Below the pieces are notes generated by a model. The model was not told the DNA's origin. It did no database searches and was given only the letters and a program-made list of their open reading frames with translations. Shown piece by piece: positions 24,703 through 33,752 of a stretch of 64,000 nt of DNA (position 1 is its first letter; the number at the start of each line of letters is the position of its first letter). Source of the DNA: Anaerolineales bacterium (GTDB lineage: Bacteria; Chloroflexota; Anaerolineae; Anaerolineales; UBA6663); assembly GCA_020850595.1 (NCBI GenBank), contig JADZEK010000034.1:62001-126000 (forward strand). The letters are read 5' to 3'. A program made the translations under genes and the position numbers.

Positions 24703-25863
24703 ATGCGCCAGGCCCTGCCCATCATTCAGATGACGACCGCCCCCGGCCAACTCGACCTGGCCTGGGGCCACCCCGCGCCCGAGCTGCTGCCGGTCACCGC
24801 CTTGCAGCGGGCCGGCGCAGCCGCGCTGGCCACGTTTGGCCCCGACATGCTGCAATACGGCTACGCCAACGGCCCTGGCCCGCTGGTGACCTACCTGCTC
24901 GACCGCATCGCCGCCCACGAGGGTCGCCGCCCGGCCCCGGAAGAACTGCTCGTCACCAGCGGCATCTCCCTCGGGCTGGAGTTAGTGCTGCGCCGCATCA
25001 CCCGGCCCGGCGACGTGGTGCTGGTGGAGTCGCCTACCTACCACCTGGCCTTACGCATCATGCGCGACCAGGGCCTTACCCTCGTGCCCGTGCCCGCCGA
25101 CGCCGGCGGCTTGCGGCTCGACGCGCTGGCCGAAGCCATCACCACCCAAGAACGTGCGGGCCGCCCAGCGCGCGCCCTCTACCTGGTGCCGACCTTTAGC
25201 AATCCCACCGGCCGCTCGCTGGCCGCCAACCGCCGCGCCGCCCTGGTGGCGCTGGCGCAGGCGGCGGGCCTGCTTATCCTCGAAGACGATGTCTACCGCG
25301 AGTTGGCCTACGATGCGCCTGCCCCGCCCTCGCTCTGGAGCCTGGCCCCCGCAGGCGGCGTGGCGCGGCTTGGCGCCTTCTCCAAGTCGCTTGCGCCGGG
25401 CCTGCGCCTCGGCTGGCTGACCGCCCCGCCAGACCTCATTCGGCCGCTGGCCGACGGCGGCCTGCTCGACAGCGGCGGCGGCCTGAACCACTTCACCGCG
25501 CTGGTCGTGGCCGCCCTGTGCGCGGCAGGTGATTACGACCGCAACGTAGCCAATGTGCGCGCCGCCTACCGCCACCGCCGCGACACACTCCTCGCCGCCT
25601 TGCGCGAACATCTGCCGGCCGGCTGCCGCCTCGAAACGCCGAGGGGCGGCTTCTTCGTCTGGGTCGAATTGCCGGAGGGCGCCGACAGCGCCACCCTGCT
25701 GCCTGCTGCCGAAGCCGAAGGCGTCGCCTACCTGCCTGGCCCGCGCTTCCATCTGGATGGCGGCGGCCGCCAGGCGCTGCGGCTGGCCTTTAGCTACTAC
25801 CCCGCCGACCAACTGGCCGAGGCCGCCCGCCGCCTGGGCCGCGCCCTGCGCGCCACAGTGTGA
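24703..25863 (+). CDS. PLP-dependent aminotransferase (class I/II, 2-aminoadipate transaminase-like)
   Basis: The 386-residue protein is a fold type I aminotransferase. It has YGYANGPGPLVTYL near the start, TSGISLGLELVLR, VPTFSNPTGRSL with the conserved Asn, EDDVYRELAYD with the PLP-pairing Asp, and the Schiff-base Lys in LGAFSKSLAPGLRLGW near residue 228. The pattern fits the LysN/ARO8-like or MocR-core group, which transaminates 2-aminoadipate, aromatic or branched amino acids. There is no GntR helix-turn-helix in front, so it is not a full MocR regulator. The ATG at 24703 is 10 bp after the previous stop. Confidence 0.88.
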   Translation: MRQALPIIQMTTAPGQLDLAWGHPAPELLPVTALQRAGAAALATFGPDMLQYGYANGPGPLVTYLLDRIAAHEGRRPAPEELLVTSGISLGLELVLRRITRPGDVVLVESPTYHLALRIMRDQGLTLVPVPADAGGLRLDALAEAITTQERAGRPARALYLVPTFSNPTGRSLAANRRAALVALAQAAGLLILEDDVYRELAYDAPAPPSLWSLAPAGGVARLGAFSKSLAPGLRLGWLTAPPDLIRPLADGGLLDSGGGLNHFTALVVAALCAAGDYDRNVANVRAAYRHRRDTLLAALREHLPAGCRLETPRGGFFVWVELPEGADSATLLPAAEAEGVAYLPGPRFHLDGGGRQALRLAFSYYPADQLAEAARRLGRALRATV

Positions 25864-26939
25864 CCGAACTCTCCGCGGCCGCCGCGCCCGGCCCCGCCTC
25901 CTGGTCGCTCACCGTGGCCTGCTATGGCGGACTCAGCAATCGGCTGCGCGTCTTGCTCTCGGGCGTGGCGCTGGCCGAGGCCACCGGCCGGCGCTTCGTT
26001 ATGCACTGGCCGGTGCGCGCCAAGAGCGGCGCTCCTTACGAGGCGCTCTTCGAGAACGACTGGGGCGCAGTTACCCTCGATCCGCCGCCGCCCGAAGCCG
26101 AGTGGCTCCCCGACCTGGGCGGCGTGTTGGGCCGCGATTGGTTCGACCTCGCCACCTCCCCCCGGCCCGCCCTCGCCCTCAGCAGCGCCACGTGGCTGGT
26201 AGACCCGCAGTTTTGCCCCGGCCATGCCCCGCTGCTGGCCCGCGCAGCCGCCCTTTTCAGCGAACTGCGTCCCGTGCCCCAGGTGCGTGAGCGTGTCGCT
26301 GCTTTTCGCGCCACGCGCTTCCGGCCGCGCATGCTCGGCGTCCACCTGCGGCGCGGCGAGTTCGTGCGCCTGCACCCCTATATCGTCCACAACACTGGCC
26401 CCGCCCTCGCCGCCCTCCGCCGCCTGCTGGCGCGCTGGCCCGATGCCGGGCTGTTCCTCAGCACCGACGACGGCGGCCCCGACCCCGTGACCGGCGCAGT
26501 GCGCCACGAAGGCGTGCGCGAAAAGCTGCGCGCCGAGTTCGGCGAGCGCGTGGTCTGGACTGAACCCCGTACGCTGGACAACGGCGCAGTGGCGGGCGTG
26601 CAAGATGCGCTGGTTGATTTGCTGCTGCTGCGCGCCACCGATGCGGTCGTGGGCACCTGGTGGAGCAGCTTCTCCGAGTTGGCCGCCTTCGGCCGCGGCG
26701 TGCCGTTGGTCTATTGTCGCTCCGGCGGCGCGTGGGCGGTCGTGGATTGGGCGCTGCGCGCCTCCGGCGCCGTCGCCTGGCTGCGGCGGCAGTCGCAACA
26801 GCGCTACCAGGGTCGTGTGCATCCGTTCGTGCTCGCGCTGCACTACCTCAACACCCCGCGCCGGGTGGCTGCGCGGCAGCTTCAGCGTCTGGCCCCCGGC
26901 CTGTTCGCCCGCCTGCGCCCACACTTTCGCCGGCGCTAA
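25860..26939 (+). CDS. Fucosyltransferase-like glycosyltransferase
   Basis: The 359-residue protein begins at GTG 25860, overlapping the aminotransferase stop by 4 bp. It has an N-terminal CYGGLSNRLRVLLSGVALAEATGRRF segment like the GGLGNRL signature of fucosyltransferase/NodZ-type enzymes. A GVHLRRGEFVR motif near 160 corresponds to the HxRRGD GDP-sugar binding motif. DAVVGTWWSSFSELA near 262 matches the family's late conserved Ser-rich loop. It probably transfers fucose or another GDP-sugar, but acceptor and linkage are unknown, and no polysaccharide cluster surrounds it. A basic C-terminus may associate with the membrane. Confidence 0.7.
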   Translation: MTELSAAAAPGPASWSLTVACYGGLSNRLRVLLSGVALAEATGRRFVMHWPVRAKSGAPYEALFENDWGAVTLDPPPPEAEWLPDLGGVLGRDWFDLATSPRPALALSSATWLVDPQFCPGHAPLLARAAALFSELRPVPQVRERVAAFRATRFRPRMLGVHLRRGEFVRLHPYIVHNTGPALAALRRLLARWPDAGLFLSTDDGGPDPVTGAVRHEGVREKLRAEFGERVVWTEPRTLDNGAVAGVQDALVDLLLLRATDAVVGTWWSSFSELAAFGRGVPLVYCRSGGAWAVVDWALRASGAVAWLRRQSQQRYQGRVHPFVLALHYLNTPRRVAARQLQRLAPGLFARLRPHFRRR

Positions 26940-27075
26940 CTGCCGCTCGACACCCGCGCCCAGTAACCACCTGTGCCCGCCCTGACACGCTTGTCCAGCC
27001 CCGGAGTCTTGACGCCGAAGCCGCCGACAGGGACAATGGGCGCTTCGTCCCTGGGCCGGCCATGCGAGAGCCACT

Positions 27076-27711
27076 ATGCCAAGCACGACCACCATCGGGC
27101 TATTCACCATCGCCGCGCTCGTGCTGCTGTTGACCCCCGGGCCGGCCGTGCTCTACGTCCTGGCCCGCAGCATCAACCAGGGCCGCCGCGCCGGTCTCGT
27201 CTCCGTCACCGGCCTGGCTGCCGGCACGCTCATCCAGGTGCTCGCCGCGGCGCTGGGCCTCTCGGCCCTGGTGCTGTCGTCAGCCCTGGCCTTCCACGCC
27301 CTGCAATACCTCGGCGCGGCCTACCTCATCTACCTGGGCCTGCGCAAGCTGCTCTCCCAGCCGGCATCGGCCGAAACTGTTACCATCGCCCCGCGCCGGC
27401 TTTCGCAGGTGTTCGCGCAAGGCATCGTCGTCAACGTCCTCAACCCCAAGCTCAGCCTGTTCTTCCTCGCCTTCCTGCCGCAGTTTGTAGACCTGCGTCG
27501 CGGCAGCGCGCCAGGACAGATGTTGATCCTCGGGCTGCTGTTCGTCGCGTTGGCGCTCTGCACCGACGGCGCCTACGCCCTGCTGGCGGGCACGCTCGGC
27601 GGTTGGCTCAAGCGCAGCGCGCGCTTCCTTAAAGCCCAACATTACGTCACCGGCGGTGTTTACGTCGGACTGGGCGTCCTCACCGCCGTCAGCGGCCTCG
27701 AACGCGCTTAG
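27076..27711 (+). CDS. LysE/RhtB family amino-acid exporter
   Basis: The 211-residue membrane protein has about six hydrophobic segments and the family motif LTPGPAVLYVLARSINQGRRAGLVSVTGLAAG in the first 45 residues. The NPKLSLFFLAFLPQFV segment near 120 is also characteristic. LysE/RhtB transporters export amino acids or their derivatives using the proton motive force. The gene lies 136 bp after the fucosyltransferase-like gene and is followed by a strong terminator. Substrate cannot be read from sequence; homoserine/threonine-type export is the usual annotation. Confidence 0.9.
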   Translation: MPSTTTIGLFTIAALVLLLTPGPAVLYVLARSINQGRRAGLVSVTGLAAGTLIQVLAAALGLSALVLSSALAFHALQYLGAAYLIYLGLRKLLSQPASAETVTIAPRRLSQVFAQGIVVNVLNPKLSLFFLAFLPQFVDLRRGSAPGQMLILGLLFVALALCTDGAYALLAGTLGGWLKRSARFLKAQHYVTGGVYVGLGVLTAVSGLERA

Positions 27712-27855
27712 CGCTGGAGGTTGGCGGCCGGCGACCAAAGGTCGAAGGGCCGCCACTCGCCCTACACGGTCCGCCCGACCACCATGCGTCCCCGCTCCCG
27801 TTGGACCGCTCCATTGAGCGGCCCCCGCCCACTGCCATCATCCTGTCTGAACGCT

Positions 27856-27901
27856 AAACGGCGTCGAGTCGTCTCCGACTCGACGCCGTTTCTTTTCTCT
27901 C
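27856..27901 (+). terminator. Rho-independent terminator between convergent genes
   Basis: A perfect 16-bp stem (27856-27871 with 27876-27891) with a TCTC loop is followed by CTTTTCTCTC. The T-rich side is on the plus strand, serving the LysE gene. It could also act in part on the convergent ankyrin gene. Confidence 0.8.
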
Positions 27902-27914
27902 GCCTCACCTGGCC

Positions 27915-28316
27915 TCAACTCGGCAGGCTATTCAGATAGTCCACCACCGCCGCGGCCTCCGCGCCGCCCCGCAGCGCGTGCGCCAGCAGCGGAATCCCAT
28001 GCGCCCCTGGCGCAAACCGCGCCGCCGGGTTGGCCGTCAGGATCGCCTTCACCACCTCCAACTGCCCCAGCATCGCTGCGGCGTACAGGTCAAACCGCGC
28101 TCCACGCGCGAGCAAATGCAGCGCGACCTCGCGCTGGCCCACGTGCGCCGCGCCGCCCAGCGCCGTCTCGAAATCACCGTCGCCCCAGTCCCACGCGACG
28201 TTGATCAGGCTGGGCGTCTTGGCCAGCATGGCCTTTACTTGGTCGAGGTCGCCGTGCCCGGCAATCACAAACGCGCGCACCAGGTCGGCGGAGAGCGGGG
28301 CGGGCTTCTCAGTCAT
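27915..28316 (-). CDS. Small ankyrin-repeat protein
   Basis: The 133-residue protein contains about three ankyrin-like repeats, recognisable from GHGDLDQVKAMLAKTP, GQREVALHLLARGARFD and GQLEVVKAILTANP. It has no signal peptide or enzymatic domain. AGGAG lies 9 nt before the ATG. Ankyrin repeats mediate protein binding, so an adaptor or inhibitor role is plausible but untested. A TATAAT box lies 33 nt upstream. Confidence 0.82.
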   Translation of the reverse strand: MTEKPAPLSADLVRAFVIAGHGDLDQVKAMLAKTPSLINVAWDWGDGDFETALGGAAHVGQREVALHLLARGARFDLYAAAMLGQLEVVKAILTANPAARFAPGAHGIPLLAHALRGGAEAAAVVDYLNSLPS

Positions 28317-28349
28317 CGTAACAGGCTCCTATCGTCGGACGCGGGCGGC

Positions 28350-28355
28350 ATTATA
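28350..28355 (-). promoter_or_regulatory. -10 box (TATAAT) for the ankyrin gene
   Basis: TATAAT on the minus strand would start transcription near 28343, giving a leader of about 27 nt containing the AGGAG site. The -35 region is poor. Confidence 0.45.
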
Positions 28356-28501
28356 GCGCACCGCCGCAAGCGCATGGCCCCACTTGTCGCGGGCCGCCAC
28401 CCAATGGTTGTCCGCGCCGCACTCACCGGATGTCGCTGGTCCGTTCGGAAAAAGCGTGCGGCGGCCGGATGGCCGATCATCACCTTCACCGCCTCCCAGT
28501 C

Positions 28502-28507
28502 TATAAT
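28502..28507 (+). promoter_or_regulatory. -10 box (TATAAT) placed for leaderless transcription of the TPR gene
   Basis: TATAAT ends 7 nt before the ATG at 28515, so the predicted first transcribed base is at or next to the start codon. No Shine-Dalgarno sequence could fit in between. Confidence 0.5.
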
Positions 28508-28514
28508 GCCCTCC

Positions 28515-30377
28515 ATGAGTCTGCCCCAACGCCTCAGCACCCTTGAACGCGCCGACCTGATCCGGCTGATCACCAACCAGCCCGAACCGGCCTATCGCTT
28601 TCGTCACGCCCTGGTGCGCGAAGCCGTCTATGCCTCGCTGGTCCGCGCCGACCGCAAGCGTCTGCACCTGGCCGCGGCCGAAACGCTGGAAGCCATGCAG
28701 GCTGTCTCCGGCCAGCCCATCTCGCCGGAATTGGCCGCGCTGCTGGCCCAGCATTACCACGAGGCCGGTGACGCCCGCGCGCAGGACCACGCCACCCACG
28801 CCGGCCAGGCGGCTCTGACCCGGTTCGCCAACGCCGAGGCCCTGACGCACTTCACCCTCGCGCTGGAGTGGGCCCAGCGCGCCGGTGCCACGGCGGAGCT
28901 GGCGACCCTGTTCGCCGCCCGCGGCCGGGCGCTGGAACTGCTCGGCCGTTTTCCTGAAGCTCTCGAAAACTACCAGGCGCTCGAGGCCGCCGGCCAGGCC
29001 CACGGCGATCAGCGCCTGAAGCTGCGCGGGCTTGTGTATCAGGGTAAGCTGCGCGCCACCCTCAATCCTTTGTTCAACCCAGACGAAGGGTTGCGCTTGG
29101 CCGCCGCCACCCTGCCGCTGGCCGAGGCCCTGGGCGATCTGGAAGCGCAGGCGGGCGTCCACTGGAACACACTCAACCTGCACCGCTTCACCGGCAACAT
29201 GCCGGCCGCCCGCGCCAGCGGCGAGCAGTCGTTGGCGCTGGCGCGCGCCGCCGGCGACGTGGAGCAGGAGGCCGCGTCCCTTAACGACCTGCTGCATGTC
29301 TACGGCGCGCTCGGCGCCTGGCCCGAACAGCAGGCCGCCGCGCACGACGTCGCCGAGCGCTGGCGCGCGCTGGGCAACCTGCCCATGCTGGCCGATAGCC
29401 TCTCCACCACCTCCTACTACGCGGCCATGCGCGGCGACTTCGATCGCGCCGTGGCCGCCTCGACCGAAGCCGGCCGCATCTCACGCAGCATCAACAACCT
29501 ATGGGGGCAGTCCTACTGCCTGACCGGCGCGGTCATTGCGCATTGGTATCGCGGCGAGTACGCCACCGGTCTGAGCGTCGTGCGCGAGTGTCTGCGGCTG
29601 GCGGGTCTGGCGGGCTTCTTGGGCGCGTTCGCGCTCAACCGCGCCCAGTTGGCCGCCCTGTTGCTCGATCTCGGTCAGGCGCCCGCCGCGCTCGACGAGG
29701 CCCAGGCCGCCTTCGAGTTCGCCGAGACGCGCCTGCCCGCCATGCGCCCCATGGGTGTCAGCGCCCTGGCTCTGGCCCAAATTCGCCTCGGCCAACTCGC
29801 CTCCGCCGCCGAAACGCTGGAGCGCGTGCCGCTGGCCTCCGTCCAGCACATGTTGCCCATGGCCAGCGGTCTCTACCGCGCCCATGGCGAACTGGCACTC
29901 GCCCGGCGCGCTCCCGACGCCGTGGCCGACGCTGAAGGCCGGCTGGCCGCCATGCAGGCCTTCCAGGCGCCGCCGCTCATCATCGAAGGCCGCCTCATGC
30001 TGGCCCAGGCCCTACGGCTGACCGGGCAACTCGCGGCCGCGCGCGCCCTGCTGTTGGAGGCGCGCCCCGAGGCCGAGGCGTTGGGCGCGCGCCGGCTGCT
30101 GTGGCCCATCTTGGCCGAGCTGGCCGGGGTCGCGGCGGAGTTGGACGCGGCTGCCGAAGCGGACCAGTGGGGCGCCCGCGCTCAGGCCGTTGTCACCGCT
30201 ATCGCCGCCGGGCTGCCCGGCGTGGCCGAGCGCGCCGCGTTTGAGCGCTGGGCCGGCCGCCTATTGGATGAACGCCGTGCCCCGCAGACCGCGCCCGCCC
30301 CCAGGCCCAAGCGCCAATCTCCACGCCGGCGCCGCCCGGCCGTGGAACCAAAAACGAGAAACGACCGGCGCGCCTGA
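28515..30377 (+). CDS. TPR-repeat protein resembling the C-terminal part of an ATPase-type transcriptional regulator
   Basis: The 620-residue protein starts with YRFRHALVREAVYASLVRADRKRLHLAAAETLE at residues 26-58. This is the hinge that follows the AAA/NB-ARC ATPase domain in adenylate-cyclase-linked and LuxR/AfsR-like regulators. About ten degenerate TPR repeats fill the rest, and the end is basic. The ATPase domain and any HTH or cyclase domain that normally precede this hinge are missing, although the frame stays open for 500 bp upstream without recognisable sequence. A perfect TATAAT placed for leaderless transcription argues that the short form is expressed. It is either a domain-loss derivative or a scaffold. 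Confidence 0.7.
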   Translation: MSLPQRLSTLERADLIRLITNQPEPAYRFRHALVREAVYASLVRADRKRLHLAAAETLEAMQAVSGQPISPELAALLAQHYHEAGDARAQDHATHAGQAALTRFANAEALTHFTLALEWAQRAGATAELATLFAARGRALELLGRFPEALENYQALEAAGQAHGDQRLKLRGLVYQGKLRATLNPLFNPDEGLRLAAATLPLAEALGDLEAQAGVHWNTLNLHRFTGNMPAARASGEQSLALARAAGDVEQEAASLNDLLHVYGALGAWPEQQAAAHDVAERWRALGNLPMLADSLSTTSYYAAMRGDFDRAVAASTEAGRISRSINNLWGQSYCLTGAVIAHWYRGEYATGLSVVRECLRLAGLAGFLGAFALNRAQLAALLLDLGQAPAALDEAQAAFEFAETRLPAMRPMGVSALALAQIRLGQLASAAETLERVPLASVQHMLPMASGLYRAHGELALARRAPDAVADAEGRLAAMQAFQAPPLIIEGRLMLAQALRLTGQLAAARALLLEARPEAEALGARRLLWPILAELAGVAAELDAAAEADQWGARAQAVVTAIAAGLPGVAERAAFERWAGRLLDERRAPQTAPAPRPKRQSPRRRRPAVEPKTRNDRRA

Positions 30378-30410
30378 CCCCGCTTGTTACCGCAATTGGC
30401 CCGCCCACGC

Positions 30411-30416
30411 TACAAT
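30411..30416 (+). promoter_or_regulatory. -10 box (TACAAT) placed for leaderless transcription of the LysM gene
   Basis: TACAAT ends 6 nt before the ATG at 30423. A weak TTACCG lies 18 bp upstream of it as a possible -35 box. Confidence 0.4.
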
Positions 30417-30422
30417 GCTTTG

Positions 30423-31838
30423 ATGCCCAAGCGAACCTGCCTGCGCCTGTTCGTCGCCTGCCTCGCCGCCGCGCTGGTCGCCGGTTGCACCATGCCGGCC
30501 CCCAACCTGCCGCCCACCGTCTCGTTCGTCGGCACGCCCGAGCCGCCCTCCGCCACACCCGGCCCCACGCTGCTGCCCGGTGTCGCCGAAACTGCTACCG
30601 CCTTGGCGCTGGGCACGCTCGGCGCGCCGACCGACCCCACCGCCGGCGCATTTAGCTCCCCTTCGCCCGACCTCACCACCGCAGCCCCGGCCAATGTCAC
30701 CGCCACGCCCTCGCCCCTCGGCCCCGGCGAAACACCGGGGCCTGTGCAGACGGCTACCCCGCTCTTGTTGGACGACGGCACGCCCGACCTGCCGCCCGGC
30801 TGCCAGGCCATGCGCACGGTGCAGCCCGGCGAGTGGCTCCAGCTCATTGCCGACGACTACGGCCTCACCTGGCAGGCGCTAGCCGACGCCAATGGCCTGG
30901 CCGATCCCGAGAACCTCACCGCCGGGCAGGTGCTGTGCATCCCGATTCCCGGCGTCACGGTCACTCCGCCCAACGCCTCGGGCGGCGGCACGCCCAGCGG
31001 CAGCGGCGGGGGCAGCGCCACCCTTACCCCCGCCCCCGGCGACGGCCTGGCGATCTTGGCGTTCGACGCCGGCCCGACGCCCGTGCAGCGCGGCAACGTC
31101 GTGCGCCTCACCTGGACGGTGCGCGCCGCCGCGGGCGTCAGCCTCTACCGCATGGATCATGACTGGAAGACCGACCGCTGGAACCGGCAGGCCGCGCCCG
31201 CCTACACCGGCGCCGGCAGCGGCAACCTCACACTGCCGGTTGCCCTGGATGCGCGTGAGGCGCTGCGTTTTGAGTTAGTGGCAAGCGACGCGGCCAGCCA
31301 CACGGTGAGCGTCCAGACCGACCCGCTGCCGCTGCTGTGCTACATCCCGTTCTACGCCTCGGCGCCCGAGGTCAATTCCTGCCGCAGCGAGCCAAAGACT
31401 GTGCCCGGCGAGTTTCAGGCCTTTGAGTATGGTTACATGCTCTGGCGCAGCGACACCGGTGAGGTCTACGTGCTGCCGCAGCGGCCCGACCAGTTCCTGG
31501 CCTGGACCATCCAACTGCCCGAAGGCGATCCGGTCGAGGTCGGCCCCGCGCCGCAAGCCGACCTGTACGCCCCCGGCCTCCACTTCAGCACCGTCTGGGC
31601 CACGCTCGACACCCAGCCCATGGGCGGCAGCGGCCTCTTACGCGAGGCGCTAGGCTGGGCCACCACGCCCGCCCAGAGCTACAGCCTCACGCTCCAGCCG
31701 CGGCTCGACACCCGCTATTCGATGTTCGATGTCGTGTTCGTGTCGTTCCCCGACGACCGCATCGCCATGCTCACCACCGGCGGCGGCCTGCCCACCCCGG
31801 GGCTTTTCGGCCCGGCTTGGAGCTTCGTGGAAAACTAA
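30423..31838 (+). CDS. LysM-domain lipoprotein
   Basis: The 471-residue protein has a lipobox, LVAGC, near residue 21, then a Pro/Thr-rich linker to about 120. One LysM domain follows at about 128-178, with MRTVQPGEWLQLIADDYGLTWQALADANGL and LTAGQVLCIP. A Gly/Ser-rich spacer and a beta-rich domain of about 250 residues with four cysteines come last. LysM binds peptidoglycan or related glycans, so the protein is expected at the cell wall, lipid-anchored. The C-terminal domain is unfamiliar. It converges with cobU, 130 bp away. Confidence 0.8.
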   Translation: MPKRTCLRLFVACLAAALVAGCTMPAPNLPPTVSFVGTPEPPSATPGPTLLPGVAETATALALGTLGAPTDPTAGAFSSPSPDLTTAAPANVTATPSPLGPGETPGPVQTATPLLLDDGTPDLPPGCQAMRTVQPGEWLQLIADDYGLTWQALADANGLADPENLTAGQVLCIPIPGVTVTPPNASGGGTPSGSGGGSATLTPAPGDGLAILAFDAGPTPVQRGNVVRLTWTVRAAAGVSLYRMDHDWKTDRWNRQAAPAYTGAGSGNLTLPVALDAREALRFELVASDAASHTVSVQTDPLPLLCYIPFYASAPEVNSCRSEPKTVPGEFQAFEYGYMLWRSDTGEVYVLPQRPDQFLAWTIQLPEGDPVEVGPAPQADLYAPGLHFSTVWATLDTQPMGGSGLLREALGWATTPAQSYSLTLQPRLDTRYSMFDVVFVSFPDDRIAMLTTGGGLPTPGLFGPAWSFVEN

Positions 31839-31968
31839 CGGGGATTGTTGCCCGCGCCTCGTTGCCGCCGGCTCGCCCGGCCCAGCCTTCGTCCGCGCCG
31901 GCTACGGTGCTTGGTCCCGCCGGACCGCCGTCCGCCCACGACCTCACGGCCGACCGTAACCGCCTCCG

Positions 31969-32523
31969 CTACTCCAGCGCGCGGCCCTTCACCACCAGCG
32001 GCAGCCCCGCCACCATGAATAACACATTGTCGGCCGCTGCCGCGAGGCGCTGGTTGGCCCGCCCCAGCGCATCGCGATACACGCGCCCCAACGGGTACGG
32101 CGGCACCAGCCCCAACCCCACCTCGTTCGACACCACCAGCCACTCCGCCTCGCCCGTCGCGTACGCCGCCAGCAGCCCGTCTACCTCGCCCATCAGCGCC
32201 GCGTCGGCCTCGGCCTGGCTCGCGTCCTCCGGCAGCGGCACGATCACATTGTTTGCCAGTAGCGTCAGGCAATCCACCACCACCACGGCCGGCGCGGGCG
32301 TCACGCGCTGAATGGCCGCCCCCACGTTCAGCGGCGCTTCCAGCGTGGCCCACCGGGCCGGCCGCTCGGCGCGGTGCGCGGCGATGCGCTCCGCCATCTC
32401 GCTATCCCCTGCCTCGGCCGTCGCCACGTACAGCACCGGCCCCGCCCGCTGCGCCGCCGCTTCCTGCGCATAGCGCGTCTTGCCGCTGCGCGCCCCGCCC
32501 AGCACCAGCGTTAGCGTCCGCAT
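31969..32523 (-). CDS. cobU: Adenosylcobinamide kinase / adenosylcobinamide-phosphate guanylyltransferase
   Basis: From the ATG at 32523 the protein has 184 residues, the normal CobU/CobP length. It has the P-loop [12 protein letters not shown] at residues 6-17, a [13 protein letters not shown] segment with the His that becomes guanylylated, [11 protein letters not shown] and [12 protein letters not shown]. It phosphorylates adenosylcobinamide and attaches GMP to make adenosylcobinamide-GDP, the substrate of CobS. Its start overlaps the upstream glycosylase stop as TGATG, so it is the last gene of a coupled series. A longer frame to 32613 lies inside that upstream gene and is not credible. 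Confidence 0.93.
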   Translation of the reverse strand: MRTLTLVLGGARSGKTRYAQEAAAQRAGPVLYVATAEAGDSEMAERIAAHRAERPARWATLEAPLNVGAAIQRVTPAPAVVVVDCLTLLANNVIVPLPEDASQAEADAALMGEVDGLLAAYATGEAEWLVVSNEVGLGLVPPYPLGRVYRDALGRANQRLAAAADNVLFMVAGLPLVVKGRALE

Positions 32524-33752
32524 CAGGCGAGCGCCTTCAGCCCTGCGCGCAAGTCGCGCCCCAGGCGCGCGGGCGTCACGCGGCCCAGCCTCACCTCGGG
32601 CGTGCCGTGCCACGCCGCCAGGCCGTGCAGCGCCGCCGCCAACTCCACTGCCAGCGTTTCAGTGGCCTTCACCCCCGGCTCCAGCGCCAGCGACCGCGCC
32701 TCGAACACGCCCTGCGCCCGGTGCGCCTTGGGGTCCAGCCGCGCCACCAGCGCCCCGCGGTGCAAGATAGGCAGCGTGAAATAGCCAAATCGCCGTTTGG
32801 CGGCGGGCGTGTAGACCTCAATTGTGTAGTCGAAGTTGAATAATTCACGCGCGCGCTGCCGGTCCCACACCACCGGGTCAAAGGGCGAGAGCAGCGTAGT
32901 GGTAGTGGCGGGCGTCTTCAGGTCCGCCCGGCGGCTCAGGTAGGCCGGGCCGGGCAGCCCCTCGATCTGCGCGCGCCGCACCAGCCCCTCGGCGGCCAGG
33001 GCCTCCAGCCGCTGGGCGCTGCCGGTCTTGGGGTGCCGAAAATAATCGGGCACCCAGCTCGCGTGCGCCACGCCCAGCGCCTCCACCGCCCGCAGCGTCT
33101 GCGCCAGCCGCACCGTTTCGCAGTCCGGCACGTTGGCCGCCTCCGGCCCATCCTCCCAGTCTGGCCGCACCCGTTCGCGCAGGTCATACACCCGCTGGAA
33201 CGCCTGCCGCCGCGCGATCATCAACTCGCCGGTGATGAATAGGCACTCCAGCGCCGTCTTCTCGTCCTTCCAATGCCACCATTGGCCGCTGCGCTTCTGT
33301 TCGGTCTCAAAGTCGGCCGAGCGCCGCCCGCCCTCCCGCCGGATCCGGCCGAGCACATGCGCTGCCAGCTCGTGGTGGTCGCTCAGCCAGTCGCGCGCGT
33401 CGTTCCAACCTCGCGGGCTGTCTAGCATCGCCCGCCGGTAGAGCGGGTAGTCCTCGCGCGGCAGAAAGCACAGTGCGTGCGCCCAATACTCAAAGACTTG
33501 GCCCTCGGCCAGCAGACCATCGAGCCAGGCGGGGTCGTAGTCACCCAGCCGGCTCCACAGCACCAGGTATGGGCTGCGCGCGATCACGTTGATCGTGTCC
33601 ACTTGCAGCGCCGCCATGCGCCGAATGGCGGCCAGCACGTCGCGCCGGCGGGCCGCGCGCCGCGGCGGCTGGGCCAACCCCTGCGCGGCCAGCAGAATGT
33701 TCCGCGCCTCGCCCTGCGCGAGCGTCACCGGCTGCGCACTGCGTTTTATCAA
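32523..33752 (-). CDS. alkX: Winged-helix DNA glycosylase of the YcaQ/AlkX family (interstrand crosslink unhooking)
   Basis: The 409-residue protein matches the HTH_42/YcaQ family at normal length. The N-terminal region carries [25 protein letters not shown] near residues 46-70; its QVD fits the QxD catalytic motif of the AlkX subtype. [13 protein letters not shown] near 86 and a C-terminal [20 protein letters not shown] beta region are also typical. E. coli YcaQ excises alkylated bases and unhooks DNA interstrand crosslinks. Translation begins at TTG overlapping the cbiR stop (TTGA), with GGAG 6 nt upstream. Its stop overlaps the cobU start. It is thus locked between two cobamide genes, an unusual context. 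Confidence 0.88.
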   Translation of the reverse strand: MIKRSAQPVTLAQGEARNILLAAQGLAQPPRRAARRRDVLAAIRRMAALQVDTINVIARSPYLVLWSRLGDYDPAWLDGLLAEGQVFEYWAHALCFLPREDYPLYRRAMLDSPRGWNDARDWLSDHHELAAHVLGRIRREGGRRSADFETEQKRSGQWWHWKDEKTALECLFITGELMIARRQAFQRVYDLRERVRPDWEDGPEAANVPDCETVRLAQTLRAVEALGVAHASWVPDYFRHPKTGSAQRLEALAAEGLVRRAQIEGLPGPAYLSRRADLKTPATTTTLLSPFDPVVWDRQRARELFNFDYTIEVYTPAAKRRFGYFTLPILHRGALVARLDPKAHRAQGVFEARSLALEPGVKATETLAVELAAALHGLAAWHGTPEVRLGRVTPARLGRDLRAGLKALA

